Positions 41,287 to 50,326 are shown, counted from the stretch's first letter. The stretch is 50,711 nt of DNA from an uncultured Synergistaceae bacterium (GCA_937868015.1 CALMLW010000132.1:1-50711); one strand, 5' to 3'. Numbers and translations are program-made. Notes: a model not told the origin generated them from the sequence alone.

Positions 41287-42123
41287 ATGCGCATCGTCAC
41301 CACGCCCGCTGCGGCGCGAGAGGCCCTGGCGTCCATGCCAAAACCGGTGGGGCTGGTGCCCACCATGGGATTTCTCCACGAAGGGCACCTGTCCCTGGTG
41401 CGGCGCTGCCGAGGAGAAAACGCCACGGCGGTGGTATCCATCTTCGTCAACCCCCTCCAGTTCGGCCCCCGGGAGGACCTGTCCTCCTACCCCCGGGATC
41501 TGGTCCGGGACCAGGACCTTCTGGAGCGTCTGGAAACCGACCTGGTCTTCGCCCCCGACGCCTCGGCCATGTACCCCTCCGACGCCTCCACCTTCGTGGA
41601 AGAAACCCGGCTTAGCGCCGACCTGTGCGGCGCGGCGCGGCCGGGGCACTTCCGGGGGGTCTGTACCGTGGTGCTCAAGCTCTTTCACATCGTCCAGCCC
41701 CAGCGGGCCTACTTCGGCGAAAAGGACTTTCAGCAGCTCCAGGTCATTCGCCGCATGGTCCGGGACCTGGACGTCCCCGTGGAAGTGGTGGGGTGCCCCC
41801 TGGTACGGGAGGCGGACGGGCTGGCTCTGAGCAGTCGCAACGTCTACCTTTCCCCCGAGGATCGCCTCCGGGCCCGGGCCCTCTCCCGATCTCTGGCCCA
41901 TGCCCGGGATCTCGTGGCCCGGGGAGAGCGGGACGCCCGCGCCCTGCAGCGGGAGGTGGAGGCCTTCCTCCGACGAGATCCCGCCCTGGAATTGGACTAC
42001 GTGGCGGTAAAAAAGGCCGACACCCTGGAAGACGCGGACTCCTTGGAGGGCCGAATCCTGGTGGCCCTGGCCGCCCGGGTGGGCAAGACCCGTCTCATCG
42101 ACAACAGCGTGCTGGAAGTCTGA
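41287..42123 (+). CDS. panC: Pantothenate synthetase
   Basis: Joins pantoate and beta-alanine using ATP. 278 residues. Signature VPTMGFLHEGHLSLVRR with the HxGH nucleotidyl-transfer motif, IFVNPLQFGP, FGEKDFQQLQ and ALSSRNVYL. The start is ATG 41287 with GGGAGG; longer readings begin upstream of the promoter. First of four pan genes. Confidence 0.96.
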   Translation: MRIVTTPAAAREALASMPKPVGLVPTMGFLHEGHLSLVRRCRGENATAVVSIFVNPLQFGPREDLSSYPRDLVRDQDLLERLETDLVFAPDASAMYPSDASTFVEETRLSADLCGAARPGHFRGVCTVVLKLFHIVQPQRAYFGEKDFQQLQVIRRMVRDLDVPVEVVGCPLVREADGLALSSRNVYLSPEDRLRARALSRSLAHARDLVARGERDARALQREVEAFLRRDPALELDYVAVKKADTLEDADSLEGRILVALAARVGKTRLIDNSVLEV

Positions 42124-42130
42124 GGCCCCC

Positions 42131-42499
42131 ATGCTCTTACACATGCTCAAGAGCAAGCTACACTGCGCCGTGGTTACCGAAGCCGACCCGGACTACGAAG
42201 GAAGCATCGCCATCGCCCGAGACCTCATGGAGGCGGCGGGACTCCTCCCCGGAGAGAAGGTCCTGGTGGCCAACGTGGAAAATGCCCACCGCTTCGAGAC
42301 CTATGTCATCCCCGCCCCTGCGGGAAGCGGCACCATCGGTCTCAACGGCGCCGCCGCCCTGCTCGGTTCCCCCGGAGACCGGGTCATCATCATGGCCTGG
42401 GGGATCTTCTCCGAGGAGGAAGCCCGGGCCCACGCCCCCACGGTGGTGCGCCTAACCAGGGAAAACGGCGTGGAAGCTCGCTTTCCCATGCCTCGGTAG
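42131..42499 (+). CDS. panD: Aspartate 1-decarboxylase
   Basis: Makes beta-alanine from aspartate. 122 residues. YEGSIAI has the Gly24-Ser25 self-cleavage site that yields the pyruvoyl group; NGAAA and RVIIMAWG also match. Lies seven bases after panC. Confidence 0.96.
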   Translation: MLLHMLKSKLHCAVVTEADPDYEGSIAIARDLMEAAGLLPGEKVLVANVENAHRFETYVIPAPAGSGTIGLNGAAALLGSPGDRVIIMAWGIFSEEEARAHAPTVVRLTRENGVEARFPMPR

Positions 42500-42608
42500 G
42501 TTTTTAGACCGGTCCTTCCCGAGAAGAACCCTTCCCGGGGATCTTTTGTCCGGCAAAAAGGCAAGGCCAGGACCCTCGCCACGGGGGCCCGGAAAGGAGA
42601 GGATCGTC

Positions 42609-43445
42609 ATGGAGCGTTTGACCATTCCCCGGCTCTGGGAGATGAAGCGCCAGGGGGAACCGATCGTGATGCTCACCGCCTACAACGTATGGCAAACCCG
42701 GCTGGTGGAGGCCGCCGGGGCCGACATGATCCTCGTAGGCGACTCGCTGGGCATGGTGGAGCACGGCTATGAGGGCACCGTTCCCGTCACCCTGGACATG
42801 ATGATCCTCCACTGCGCCGCCGTGATGCGCAGCAGAAAGCGCACCTTCGTGACGGGGGACATGCCCTTCCTCGCCTGCGAGGTGAGCGATCCCGAGGCGG
42901 TGCGCTCGGCGGGGACCTTGCTAAAAGAATCGGGGGTGGACTCGGTGAAAGTCGAGGGAGGGCGCCGCCGGGCCCACACCATCGCCGCCCTGACGGAAGC
43001 GGGAATCGCGGTCATGGGGCACATCGGCCTCACCCCCCAGAGCGCCGTGTCCCTGGGGGGCTTTCGGGTCCAGGGTAAGACCACGGAGCAGGCCCGCCGA
43101 CTCCTGGACGACGCCCGGGCGGTGGAAGATGCGGGGGCCTTCGCGGTGGTGCTGGAGTGCGTCCCCGCCGAACTCGCCGCCATCGTCACCGCCCAGCTAT
43201 CCATCCCCACCATCGGCATCGGCGCGGGGCTCGGCTGCGACGGCCAGGTCCTGGTCTTCCACGACGTCCTGGGACTTTACGGAGACTTCAAGCCCAAGTT
43301 CGCCCGGCGCTACGCCGAAGGGGGGACGATCCTGACCCAAGGGCTGGAGAGCTTCGTCCGAGAGGTAAGACAGAGGGCCTTCCCCGCGCCGGAACACGCC
43401 TTCGCCTTGGATCCTCGGGTGCGAGAGGAGCTTGAAAAGCCATGA
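42609..43445 (+). CDS. panB: 3-methyl-2-oxobutanoate hydroxymethyltransferase
   Basis: Makes ketopantoate from 2-oxoisovalerate and methylene-tetrahydrofolate. 278 residues, from ATG 42609 with AAAGGAGAGG. Signatures: MLTAYNVWQTRLVEAAG, LVGDSLGMV, VKVEGG, MGHIGLTPQS, and IPTIGIGAGLGCDGQVLV. A 109-base gap separates it from panD; no promoter or terminator is obvious there. Confidence 0.96.
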   Translation: MERLTIPRLWEMKRQGEPIVMLTAYNVWQTRLVEAAGADMILVGDSLGMVEHGYEGTVPVTLDMMILHCAAVMRSRKRTFVTGDMPFLACEVSDPEAVRSAGTLLKESGVDSVKVEGGRRRAHTIAALTEAGIAVMGHIGLTPQSAVSLGGFRVQGKTTEQARRLLDDARAVEDAGAFAVVLECVPAELAAIVTAQLSIPTIGIGAGLGCDGQVLVFHDVLGLYGDFKPKFARRYAEGGTILTQGLESFVREVRQRAFPAPEHAFALDPRVREELEKP

Positions 43446-44359
43446 TCACCATCGTGGGATGTGGCGCCCTGGGAAGCCTCTTCGCCGGGACCCTTATCGA
43501 CGCGGGCTTCCCGGTACAGGGCTTTTCGCGCCCCGGAGCCCATCTGGAAGCCTGTCGCCGCCGGGGTCTCCTGGTGGAATATCCCGATGGAAGCGAGCGG
43601 ACGTACCACTTTCCCCTGGAGGACTCCTGGGAACGCCTCGAGCCCAGCGACCTCATGCTGGTGCTGGTGAAAACCCACCAGACCGCCGCCGTGGCCCCCC
43701 ACTTGCCATCGGCCCTAAAGCCCCGGGGAATGGTGCTCACCCTCCAAAATGGTCTGGGCAACGCCGAAATCTTGGCCTCGTCCCTTTCCCCCGGCCAGCT
43801 CGCCCTGGGGACATGCTCCTACGCCGCCTTTCGCCCCGCCCCGGGGAACGTGCGCTGGGGCGGAACGGGGGAGATCTGGCTGGGCCCCTGGGACCCCACC
43901 ACCGATGTCTCCCCTTTGATAGCGTCCTTTCAGAAGGCTGGCCTCTCCGCCCACTTCACTCCCCATCCCCAGAGGGCCCTGTGGGAGAAGCTCGTCGTCA
44001 ACGCCTCCCTGAATCCCGTCACCGCCCTGGCCCAATGCCCCAACGGCGAAATACTCCGCCACGATGGCCTCCTGAACGTCGCCCGGACCCTGTGCGATGA
44101 GGCCGTGCAGGTGGCCCGGGCCGAGGGCTTCCCCCTGGAGGAGGAGACCCTGTGGCAAAGGGGCTTAGCCATTCTGGACCGAACCAAAAACAACCGTTCC
44201 TCCATGCTCCAGGACGTGGAGGCCCGGCGACGCACCGAGGTGGACGCCATCAGCGGCGCCGTGCTGGACCGGGGGAAGAAACATCGCCTCCCCCTGCCGA
44301 TGACTTCCTGCGTCACCGCCCTGATCCGGGCCCTGGACGCCCAGGGGGATCGATCCTAG
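43442..44359 (+). CDS. panE: 2-dehydropantoate 2-reductase (ketopantoate reductase)
   Basis: Reduces ketopantoate to pantoate with NADPH. 305 residues. N-terminal GCGALGSLFAG, LVLVKTHQT, LQNGLGN, then KLVVNASLNPVTAL with the catalytic Lys, and a Glu/Ser in SSMLQDVEARRRTEVDAI. Starts in the last codons of panB (ATGA). It completes the pathway from oxoisovalerate to pantothenate. Confidence 0.94.
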   Translation: MITIVGCGALGSLFAGTLIDAGFPVQGFSRPGAHLEACRRRGLLVEYPDGSERTYHFPLEDSWERLEPSDLMLVLVKTHQTAAVAPHLPSALKPRGMVLTLQNGLGNAEILASSLSPGQLALGTCSYAAFRPAPGNVRWGGTGEIWLGPWDPTTDVSPLIASFQKAGLSAHFTPHPQRALWEKLVVNASLNPVTALAQCPNGEILRHDGLLNVARTLCDEAVQVARAEGFPLEEETLWQRGLAILDRTKNNRSSMLQDVEARRRTEVDAISGAVLDRGKKHRLPLPMTSCVTALIRALDAQGDRS

Positions 44360-44389
44360 AGGATCTCCAATCTTTCCGGGGAAAACTGG

Positions 44390-44429
44390 AAAAAAAGAGT
44401 CCCCGGGGGCCCTTAGTCCCCCGGGGACT
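44390..44429 (-). terminator. Rho-independent terminator of the kor-prx operon
   Basis: Minus strand: a 12-bp stem (44429-44418 with 44409-44398), 8-base loop, then CT and seven T (44396-44390). On the plus strand the same stem may slow transcription from panE but no T-run follows. Confidence 0.85.
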
Positions 44430-44453
44430 TCCGGCGACTCCGGCAAAACCCCT

Positions 44454-45047
44454 TTACCCGCCCATCTCTCCGGGGCGCGTGTCCTCAAGCCCCACGTTTC
44501 GGCTGTCGGGCATGCACACCATGCCCCCCTGGGCGTCGACGAGACACTGGGAGATCTCCACGTTGGGGTCCACCTCCGACCCAGTGATGTCTTTCAGGAA
44601 GAAGGCCAGGCTCTTCAAGCTGGGGGATTCCCCCAAGGGAAAGATCCGGGAGTAGATCACCGTGCCCTCGGGATCCACCACCACCAGGGCCCTCTCGGAA
44701 AAGCCCTCCTCTCGCAGGATGCCATAGGCTTGGCTCACGGCGCCGTGGGGCCAAAAATCTGACAAAAGCCTCAGGCTCTTCAGCCCCAGGTGCTCCCGCC
44801 AAGCCTTCTTGGTGGGACCGGGGTCCACGCTCACTCCGAAACATACCGCGCCGAACTTGTCAAAGAGTCCCCGATGACGGTCCAGGGTGCGCATCTGGTC
44901 GGCGCACACCGGGGTCCACGCCAGGGGGTGAAAGGCGAGCACCACGTACTTCCCCCTGTAGTCCCTCAAAGCCACGTCCTGGTCGAACTGGTCCCGCAAC
45001 ACGAACTCCGGGGCCACCGCTCCCGCTTCCACAATCTTACAAGCCAT
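44454..45047 (-). CDS. Peroxiredoxin (AhpC/Prx family) with Cys-containing tail
   Basis: 197 residues from ATG 45047, chosen because GGAGGT lies six bases upstream; an ATG two codons earlier is too close to it. Peroxidatic Cys48 in AWTPVCADQM, with FHPL before and GVSVDPGPTKKAW after. The C-terminal tail has two extra Cys (ISQCLVDAQGGMVC), one of which could resolve the disulfide. It reduces peroxides and is encoded right after korB, so may protect oxygen-sensitive iron-sulfur enzymes. Confidence 0.9.
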   Translation of the reverse strand: MACKIVEAGAVAPEFVLRDQFDQDVALRDYRGKYVVLAFHPLAWTPVCADQMRTLDRHRGLFDKFGAVCFGVSVDPGPTKKAWREHLGLKSLRLLSDFWPHGAVSQAYGILREEGFSERALVVVDPEGTVIYSRIFPLGESPSLKSLAFFLKDITGSEVDPNVEISQCLVDAQGGMVCMPDSRNVGLEDTRPGEMGG

Positions 45048-45104
45048 GACCATACCTCCTTCGACACGGTTACCTTCCCGATCCATCCCACCGCCGCCAG
45101 GGCT

Positions 45105-45971
45105 TCAACGATAGTGGGCTTCCAGAAACTCCCGCACCCCCCGGGGGTCCCGGGGACGACGAAAAAGGGGACGGGCGTCGTCGCCGTAGGCGCTCCGGGT
45201 TTCCTCAAACGTGGGATGAGGATTCACGAAAAGCACCCCCAGGGGCCACCGGTCGGCCTGAAGCGCCAGGGCCAGGGCGGCCTGCGGATCCCGGGGGTTG
45301 TGTTCGGGTCCCACATAGTACGTATTGTCGCGATACCACTTAAACGTATTCACCTTGTTGAAAGAGACGCAGGGCTGCAAGATGTCCACCAGGGCATAAC
45401 CCCTGTGGAGGATGGCGCGCTTCATGATTTCTTTTGTTTTATCCACGTCGCCGGAAAAGGCCCGCGCCACGAAGGCCGCCCCCAGGGAAATGGCCACCGC
45501 CAGGGGGTTCATGGGGAGGTTCGATGTCCCTTCGGGGGAGGTGGGGCTTCGAAACCCCAGGGGGCTCGTGGGGGACGCCTGTCCCTTGGTCAGCCCGTAG
45601 ACCATGTTGTTGTGCACGAAGTTGGCGATGTCCGGGTTGCGTCGGATGGTATGGAGAAAGTGGTTTCCCCCTTCGCCGTACATGTCCCCGTCGCCGCCGA
45701 TGGCCAGCACCACCAGCTCGGGGTTGGACACCTTTATGGCCGTGGCGTGGGAAAGGGCCCGGCCGTGGAGGCCATTGAAAAAATGGCACCTCATGTAGTG
45801 GGGTAGCTTGGCCGCCTGGCCGATGCCTGACACCGCCACCACCTGGTGGGGCTCCAGATCCAGCTCCGCCAAGGCCTTTTTCAAGGCCTCCAAGATGTGG
45901 AAGTCTCCGCACCCGGGGCACCAGGATATCTCTCCGGGATTTTCCATGTCGAAGATCGCGGGATCTTTCAC
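45105..45971 (-). CDS. korB: 2-oxoacid:ferredoxin oxidoreductase beta subunit (KorB-like)
   Basis: 288 residues from the GTG at 45971, overlapping the alpha-subunit stop (GTGA). TPP and iron-sulfur features: WCPGCGDFHILEAL, GIGQAAKLPHYM, the diphosphate motif GGDGDMYGEGGNHF with NN, and Cys in ILQPCVSF, consistent with one [4Fe-4S] cluster. It oxidises 2-oxoacids (most likely 2-oxoglutarate) with CoA and ferredoxin. No separate delta ferredoxin gene is present. Confidence 0.92.
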   Translation of the reverse strand: MKDPAIFDMENPGEISWCPGCGDFHILEALKKALAELDLEPHQVVAVSGIGQAAKLPHYMRCHFFNGLHGRALSHATAIKVSNPELVVLAIGGDGDMYGEGGNHFLHTIRRNPDIANFVHNNMVYGLTKGQASPTSPLGFRSPTSPEGTSNLPMNPLAVAISLGAAFVARAFSGDVDKTKEIMKRAILHRGYALVDILQPCVSFNKVNTFKWYRDNTYYVGPEHNPRDPQAALALALQADRWPLGVLFVNPHPTFEETRSAYGDDARPLFRRPRDPRGVREFLEAHYR

Positions 45972-47713
45972 GCCATCTCCCCCCCTTCGTCCAGGGCCTT
46001 CCCCAACTCCTGGGCCACCCACTCCACCGAAAAGGCCAACCCGTTCCACCGTCGCACGGAGGCGTCGGGGCGTCGCCCCGTGGCCAAGAAGAGGTGCCGG
46101 GCGAATTGCCCCGTGGCGTTTCCCTCGACCGCCACCACTCGCTCCGCCCGGGCCAAGAAATCCTTCGTGGAGGGGGGTAAGGGGTAGACCTGGGGGAAAG
46201 AAAGCAGGGCCGTATCCTTCCTTCCCAGTCGCGCCAGGGCCTCTTCCCCCACAGGACGGGTGGAGCCCCACACCACCACCAGACATCGATGGTCCTCGGG
46301 GCCCACGAGGACGGGGGGCAGGGCGTCCCGGGTCAGACCTTCGAGCTTTTTCATCCTCTTGGCGTGCATCCTTTGGCGCAGGGCGAAGTCTTCCCTCACG
46401 TGCCCCTCTTCGTCGTGTTCGTGGCTATCCGCCCCCACGAGGCCTTCACCGTGTCCCGGCACCCCCCGGGGAGACACCCCTCCTTCGGCGTAGGCATAGC
46501 GCCGATACCCTTCCTTGGTCTCTATCAGATAATCTCCGGTGGCGTGGCGCTCCAGATCCGGAATGGGAAGGTCGTGGGAGAGATCCACCAGGTACTGGTC
46601 CGTGAGCACTAACGCGGGACTCTGCCACTTGAGCGCCTGGGCAAAGGCTCTCTGGGTGCAGAAAAAGGCCTCCTCCAAGGTCCCCGGAGCGAAGATGGCC
46701 CGGGGAAACTCCCCATGCCCCGCATAGAGGGCCAAATCCAGATCCCCCTGCTCCGTCCGGGTGGCCATCCCCGTGGCGGGCCCCGGTCTCTGGGCCAGGT
46801 GGATCACCACGGGACATTCAGTGATCCCCGCCAGCGAGATCCCCTCTCCCATGAGGGCCAATCCTCCCCCCGAGGTGCTCACCAGGGGGCGGGCCCCGGC
46901 ATAAGAGGCCCCCACCGCCATGTTGATGGCGGCGATTTCGTCTTCGGCCTGCTCGGTGACCACGCCGAACCGGCGCGCCTGGGCGACGAGAAACTGAAGC
47001 ACCCCCGTGGCGGGGGACATGGGGTAGCCGCAACAGAAGTCGCACCCCCCCGCCAAGGCCCCCAGGGCCACGGCCTCGGTGCCGCTCACCAATATGGCCC
47101 CCTCCACGGCGGGATCGGCGACGAGGTCCATTTCTAACCGCCCCGACCGCCGCAGGGCCTCCCCTTCGGCGTACCCCCGGGCCCCGGCGGCCCAGTTCTT
47201 ATCCGCCATATCGGTGCCCCGGCCCCCGAAATGTCGTCTCAGGGCCTCTTCCAGCTTCTCCCGGGGGATTTCCAGCAGCGCCGCCAGGACTCCCACCGCC
47301 ACTACGCCAGCAAAGAGCGCCTGCCCCACCTCCCGGGCCAGGGACAAAAAAGACACGGGGACCGTCTGGCCCTCCCAGCGTCGAAACTCGTCCCCCAGCT
47401 CCTCGGGATCGCCCAAGATGGCCGTTCCCCCGTCGATGCGCTCCAGAATGTGGGACCGCACCCCTCGATTCAGGGGAAGGAGTACGTCGATGCGATCCAC
47501 CGGTGCCCTCACCGGAAAGGATGAAATCCGCAGGGCAGTGGAATTGCTTCCCCCCCGCACCCGAGACATGTACTCCCGACTGGCAAAGACGTGGTACCCC
47601 GCCGCCTTGGCCAGCTTCACCAGAATCTGCTCCACCGTCTGCACTCCTTGCCCCGCAGCGCCGCAGAGCACCAAGGAGACGTCGCCAAGATTTGCCCTCG
47701 GATAATTGGCCAT
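45968..47713 (-). CDS. korA: 2-oxoacid:ferredoxin oxidoreductase gamma-alpha fusion subunit (KorA-like)
   Basis: 581 residues. The N-terminal gamma domain (about 1-185) has LCGAAGQGVQTVEQILVKLA and EYMSRVRGGSNS; the alpha domain starts near 200 with ILVSGTEAVALGALAGGC and contains FCCGYPMSPATG, TEQAEDEIAAINMAVGASYAGARP and STSGGGLALMGE. This fused layout is typical of KorA. It forms the TPP enzyme with KorB and feeds ferredoxin, the likely electron source for the Mbh complex. ATG 47713 with GGGAGGGAG. Confidence 0.92.
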   Translation of the reverse strand: MANYPRANLGDVSLVLCGAAGQGVQTVEQILVKLAKAAGYHVFASREYMSRVRGGSNSTALRISSFPVRAPVDRIDVLLPLNRGVRSHILERIDGGTAILGDPEELGDEFRRWEGQTVPVSFLSLAREVGQALFAGVVAVGVLAALLEIPREKLEEALRRHFGGRGTDMADKNWAAGARGYAEGEALRRSGRLEMDLVADPAVEGAILVSGTEAVALGALAGGCDFCCGYPMSPATGVLQFLVAQARRFGVVTEQAEDEIAAINMAVGASYAGARPLVSTSGGGLALMGEGISLAGITECPVVIHLAQRPGPATGMATRTEQGDLDLALYAGHGEFPRAIFAPGTLEEAFFCTQRAFAQALKWQSPALVLTDQYLVDLSHDLPIPDLERHATGDYLIETKEGYRRYAYAEGGVSPRGVPGHGEGLVGADSHEHDEEGHVREDFALRQRMHAKRMKKLEGLTRDALPPVLVGPEDHRCLVVVWGSTRPVGEEALARLGRKDTALLSFPQVYPLPPSTKDFLARAERVVAVEGNATGQFARHLFLATGRRPDASVRRWNGLAFSVEWVAQELGKALDEGGEMA

Positions 47714-47796
47714 ATTCTCCCTCCCCGACGAAAGCCCTTTGTCTCCTTCGATCTCAAGGGCTCACCGGCCCTGGAAAGACCTCAAGACCCACTGGC

Positions 47797-47805
47797 AGTG
47801 TAGCA
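47797..47805 (-). promoter_or_regulatory. Extended -10 promoter of the kor-prx operon
   Basis: TGCTACACT on the minus strand (47805-47797) fits TGnTATAAT with two mismatches, about 85 bases before korA. Confidence 0.4.
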
Positions 47806-47909
47806 TCTTCCCGCCCTTTATCACAGGGAGGGGCCCACCTTTTGTCCCCGCCCCCGAAACAAAGGGACGGAGTCGGTAAAATCCTCTGGCGCCCCGGCCC
47901 GGGAGGACG

Positions 47910-47915
47910 TATAAT
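47910..47915 (+). promoter_or_regulatory. -10 element of the arsF-arsG genes
   Basis: Perfect TATAAT in GACGTATAATGC, 37 bases before the ATG. The -35 is not clear. The 12-base context is identical to that at 31171-31182. Confidence 0.55.
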
Positions 47916-47951
47916 GCTTTTACCACTCTTTTCGGAAAAAGGAGCTTTTCC

Positions 47952-48470
47952 ATGGATAGGCGTCGGGCCCTGGGAGTCGGCCTGCTGGTCTTCTCCCTCG
48001 TAAGTTTTGCTGTGGCACTGCGGGATACCCTCCGGGACTTCGCCACCCCATCCCCAAGCGGCGGCGCCCCCGCTTCCTCCGGGCGTCATCTGGCCATCTA
48101 CCTCCTGTACGGCAACGCCAAGTGCCCCACCTGCGACGACATCATGAGGCTCACGGAGGAGACCCTCCGAGAGGACTTCGCCGCCCCCCGGGAGCGGGGA
48201 GAGATCGTCTTTTCCTCCGCCAACGTGGAAGAGGCGGGTAACGAGTGGTACGTGAGCACCTTCGAAATTTTTTCCACCTCGGTGGTATTGGCCCTCTACG
48301 ACCAGGGGCGCCTGGTGACGTGGAAAAACCCCCAAGAGGTCTGGGACCTCGCCGCCGACCCCGCCGCCTTCAAGGCCTTTCTTCGGCGGGAGATCCAAAG
48401 CATGCTCTCTTTCTCCCCCCAGGGACCAGAAAATCCCGGAGCCGCCGCCTCGGAGGACCACCCCTCATGA
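47952..48470 (+). CDS. ArsF-family thioredoxin-like membrane-anchored protein
   Basis: 172 residues. N-terminal anchor or signal (about 7-24), then a thioredoxin-like domain with LYGNAKCPTCDDIMRL (Cys58 and Cys61), FSSANVEEAGNEWYVSTFEI and VTWKNPQEVWDL. These match the ArsF family, described as a nitrophenyl-compound nitroreductase subunit in an organoarsenical system. Here it overlaps an ArsG-like gene (ATGA). No ArsE-like gene or arsR/arsB gene is adjacent, so the local role may be general thiol-redox export rather than arsenic. Confidence 0.85.
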   Translation: MDRRRALGVGLLVFSLVSFAVALRDTLRDFATPSPSGGAPASSGRHLAIYLLYGNAKCPTCDDIMRLTEETLREDFAAPRERGEIVFSSANVEEAGNEWYVSTFEIFSTSVVLALYDQGRLVTWKNPQEVWDLAADPAAFKAFLRREIQSMLSFSPQGPENPGAAASEDHPS

Positions 48471-49147
48471 GCGCCATCGTCATCGCCGCCTTAGGCGCCA
48501 CATGGCTCGGCATCCTCTCCTCCGTGAGCCCCTGCCCCCTGGCCGTGAACGTGGCCGCCATCTCCTACCTCCTCCGGGGGGGACGCACGGGACGGGCCTT
48601 CGCCGAGAGCGCGGCCCTTTACATCCTGGGGAGGTCCTTGATCATGGCCCTGGTGGGCTTTCTGGTGGTGCGGGGAATCTTTGCCGTCCCCGAATTGGCC
48701 ATGATCCTCCAGAAGTCCATGAACAGATTTCTCGGCCCCCTCTTCGTGGTGGTGGGGGTCTTCGTCCTCGACCTAGTCCCCGTGCGCTTTCCCTGGACCA
48801 AAAAAGTAGGCAAGGTGCGCTTCGGGGTGGACCGAGGGGGGAGTTTCCTCATGGGGGTGGTGTTCGGCCTGGCCCCCTGCCCCGTCACCGCCGCCCTCTT
48901 TTTCGGGGCCCTGGTGCCCATGGCGGTGGAGCACGCCTCCCCCGTCCTCCTGCCCCTCCTTTTCGGGGCGGGCACCGCCCTGCCCGTGGCCCTGGCGGCG
49001 GGGCTGGCTTTCTTTGGCGTTTCGGTGCTGGCTAAGGCCCTTCTTTCCTTCGCCACCCTGGATCGATGGCTCACCCTGGCCAACGGCGCCATCTTCATAA
49101 GCCTGGGGCTCTCTTACATCCTCACCTTTGTGTTTCCCATCCTTTAG
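48467..49147 (+). CDS. ArsG-family / DsbD-CcdA-like transmembrane protein
   Basis: 226 residues, about six membrane helices. Paired Cys-Pro motifs SPCPLAVNVA and LAPCPVTAALF sit in helices 1 and 4, as in the DsbD/CcdA transmembrane thiol carriers and ArsG. It probably passes electrons across the membrane to the ArsF-like thioredoxin encoded just before it. The start overlaps the arsF stop, so the two are coupled. Confidence 0.85.
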   Translation: MSAIVIAALGATWLGILSSVSPCPLAVNVAAISYLLRGGRTGRAFAESAALYILGRSLIMALVGFLVVRGIFAVPELAMILQKSMNRFLGPLFVVVGVFVLDLVPVRFPWTKKVGKVRFGVDRGGSFLMGVVFGLAPCPVTAALFFGALVPMAVEHASPVLLPLLFGAGTALPVALAAGLAFFGVSVLAKALLSFATLDRWLTLANGAIFISLGLSYILTFVFPIL

Positions 49148-49165
49148 GCCGGGAGGTATTTTTAG

Positions 49166-49876
49166 TTGGAAAGCACGGTCGCAACCATCCCCATCCTGGG
49201 TAGCCTGGCCAATTCCGGGGCCATATTGGCGGGAGGATTCCTGGGAGTGCTCCTGCGCTCCCGTTTTCCCGAGCGCCTCTCCACCATCGCCTTCCAGGTC
49301 ATGGGGCTTTTTTCCCTATCCCTGGGGGTTTCCATGGCCTCCAAGAGCGCCAACTCCCTGGTGCTGATCTTTAGCATCGTCGCCGGAGCCATGGCGGGAG
49401 AGCTCCTGCGGCTGGAAGACCACACCGATCGCATGGCGACCAAGCTCAAGCAGCGCTTCGCCGCCCACGACGAAGGTTTCTCCCAGGCGTTCATGACTAC
49501 ATTTTTGCTCTTTGCCATGGGATCCATGGGAATCTTGGGGGCCATCGAAGAGGGATTAGGAAAGGGGCCCCACCTCCTCTACATCAAGGCCATGCTCGAC
49601 GGCGCCGCCTCCATGATCCTGGCGGCGACCTTAGGCCCCGGGGTGCTCGTAGCGGCCCTGCCTCTGGGGGTCTACCAGGGAAGCATCGCCCTTCTGGCAG
49701 GACAGCTCGCTGGCGTCCTCACCCCCCCTGTGGTGAACGAAATCAGCGCCGTTGGGGGGCTCATGATCATGGGCATCGGCCTATCCCTCATGGGAGTTCT
49801 CAAGATCAAGACCATGAACCTCATGCCCAGTATCGTGGTGGCCGCAATCTTGGGGTACGCCTTCTGCCCGGTCTAA
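49166..49876 (+). CDS. DUF554 family membrane protein
   Basis: 236 residues from a TTG at 49166, chosen for GGAGGT eight bases upstream. About seven membrane helices; GSLANSGAILAGGFLGVLLR at the start and the repeated GxMGxLGAIEEGL and LIMGIGLSLMGVLKIK blocks are typical of DUF554. Function is unknown; it is likely a small transporter or channel. It follows arsG by 18 bases and probably shares its transcript. Confidence 0.85.
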   Translation: MESTVATIPILGSLANSGAILAGGFLGVLLRSRFPERLSTIAFQVMGLFSLSLGVSMASKSANSLVLIFSIVAGAMAGELLRLEDHTDRMATKLKQRFAAHDEGFSQAFMTTFLLFAMGSMGILGAIEEGLGKGPHLLYIKAMLDGAASMILAATLGPGVLVAALPLGVYQGSIALLAGQLAGVLTPPVVNEISAVGGLMIMGIGLSLMGVLKIKTMNLMPSIVVAAILGYAFCPV

Positions 49877-49972
49877 CCCCCCTCGCCGCCCTCGGAGGAA
49901 AAACTCCGGCTTCGGGGCCCATCTCTAGGAACGCCCCGCGAACTCGAGGCCCGGGGGGCGCGAAAGAAGGTG

Positions 49973-50001
49973 TTGACATTCCGAGAAGCCCTCGGTATAC
50001 T
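49973..50001 (+). promoter_or_regulatory. Strong promoter of the tRNA cluster
   Basis: Consensus TTGACA (49973-49978), 17-base spacer, TATACT (49996-50001). It lies 31 bases before the first tRNA, with a G+C-rich stretch after the -10 as in stable-RNA discriminators. Confidence 0.85.
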
Positions 50002-50031
50002 ATGCCTCGCGCCGGTCAAACGGGGCAAGAA

Positions 50032-50106
50032 GGGCGGATAGCTCAGCGGAAGAGCACCTGCCTTACAAGCAGGGGGTCGTTGGTTCGAACCCAATTCCGC
50101 CCACCA
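50032..50106 (+). tRNA. tRNA-Val (TAC)
   Basis: Acceptor GGGCGGA pairs with TCCGCCC; anticodon loop CTTACAA with anticodon TAC; T-arm GGTTCGAACCC; CCA is encoded. Confidence 0.95.
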
Positions 50107-50132
50107 CATGACAACAGAGGTTGAGGCCACGC

Positions 50133-50209
50133 GGGGTTGTAGCTCAGTTGGTTAGAGTGCCGGCCTGTCACGCCGGAGGTCGCGAGTTCGAGTCTCGTCA
50201 GCCCCGCCA
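50133..50209 (+). tRNA. tRNA-Asp (GTC)
   Basis: Acceptor GGGGTTG pairs with CAGCCCC (one G-T); anticodon loop CTGTCAC with anticodon GTC; discriminator G; CCA encoded. Confidence 0.95.
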
Positions 50210-50236
50210 TTTTCCCTCTTGTCGTGCGTCGATCTG

Positions 50237-50312
<76 letters not shown>

Positions 50313-50326
50313 TCTTTTGGAAAGAA

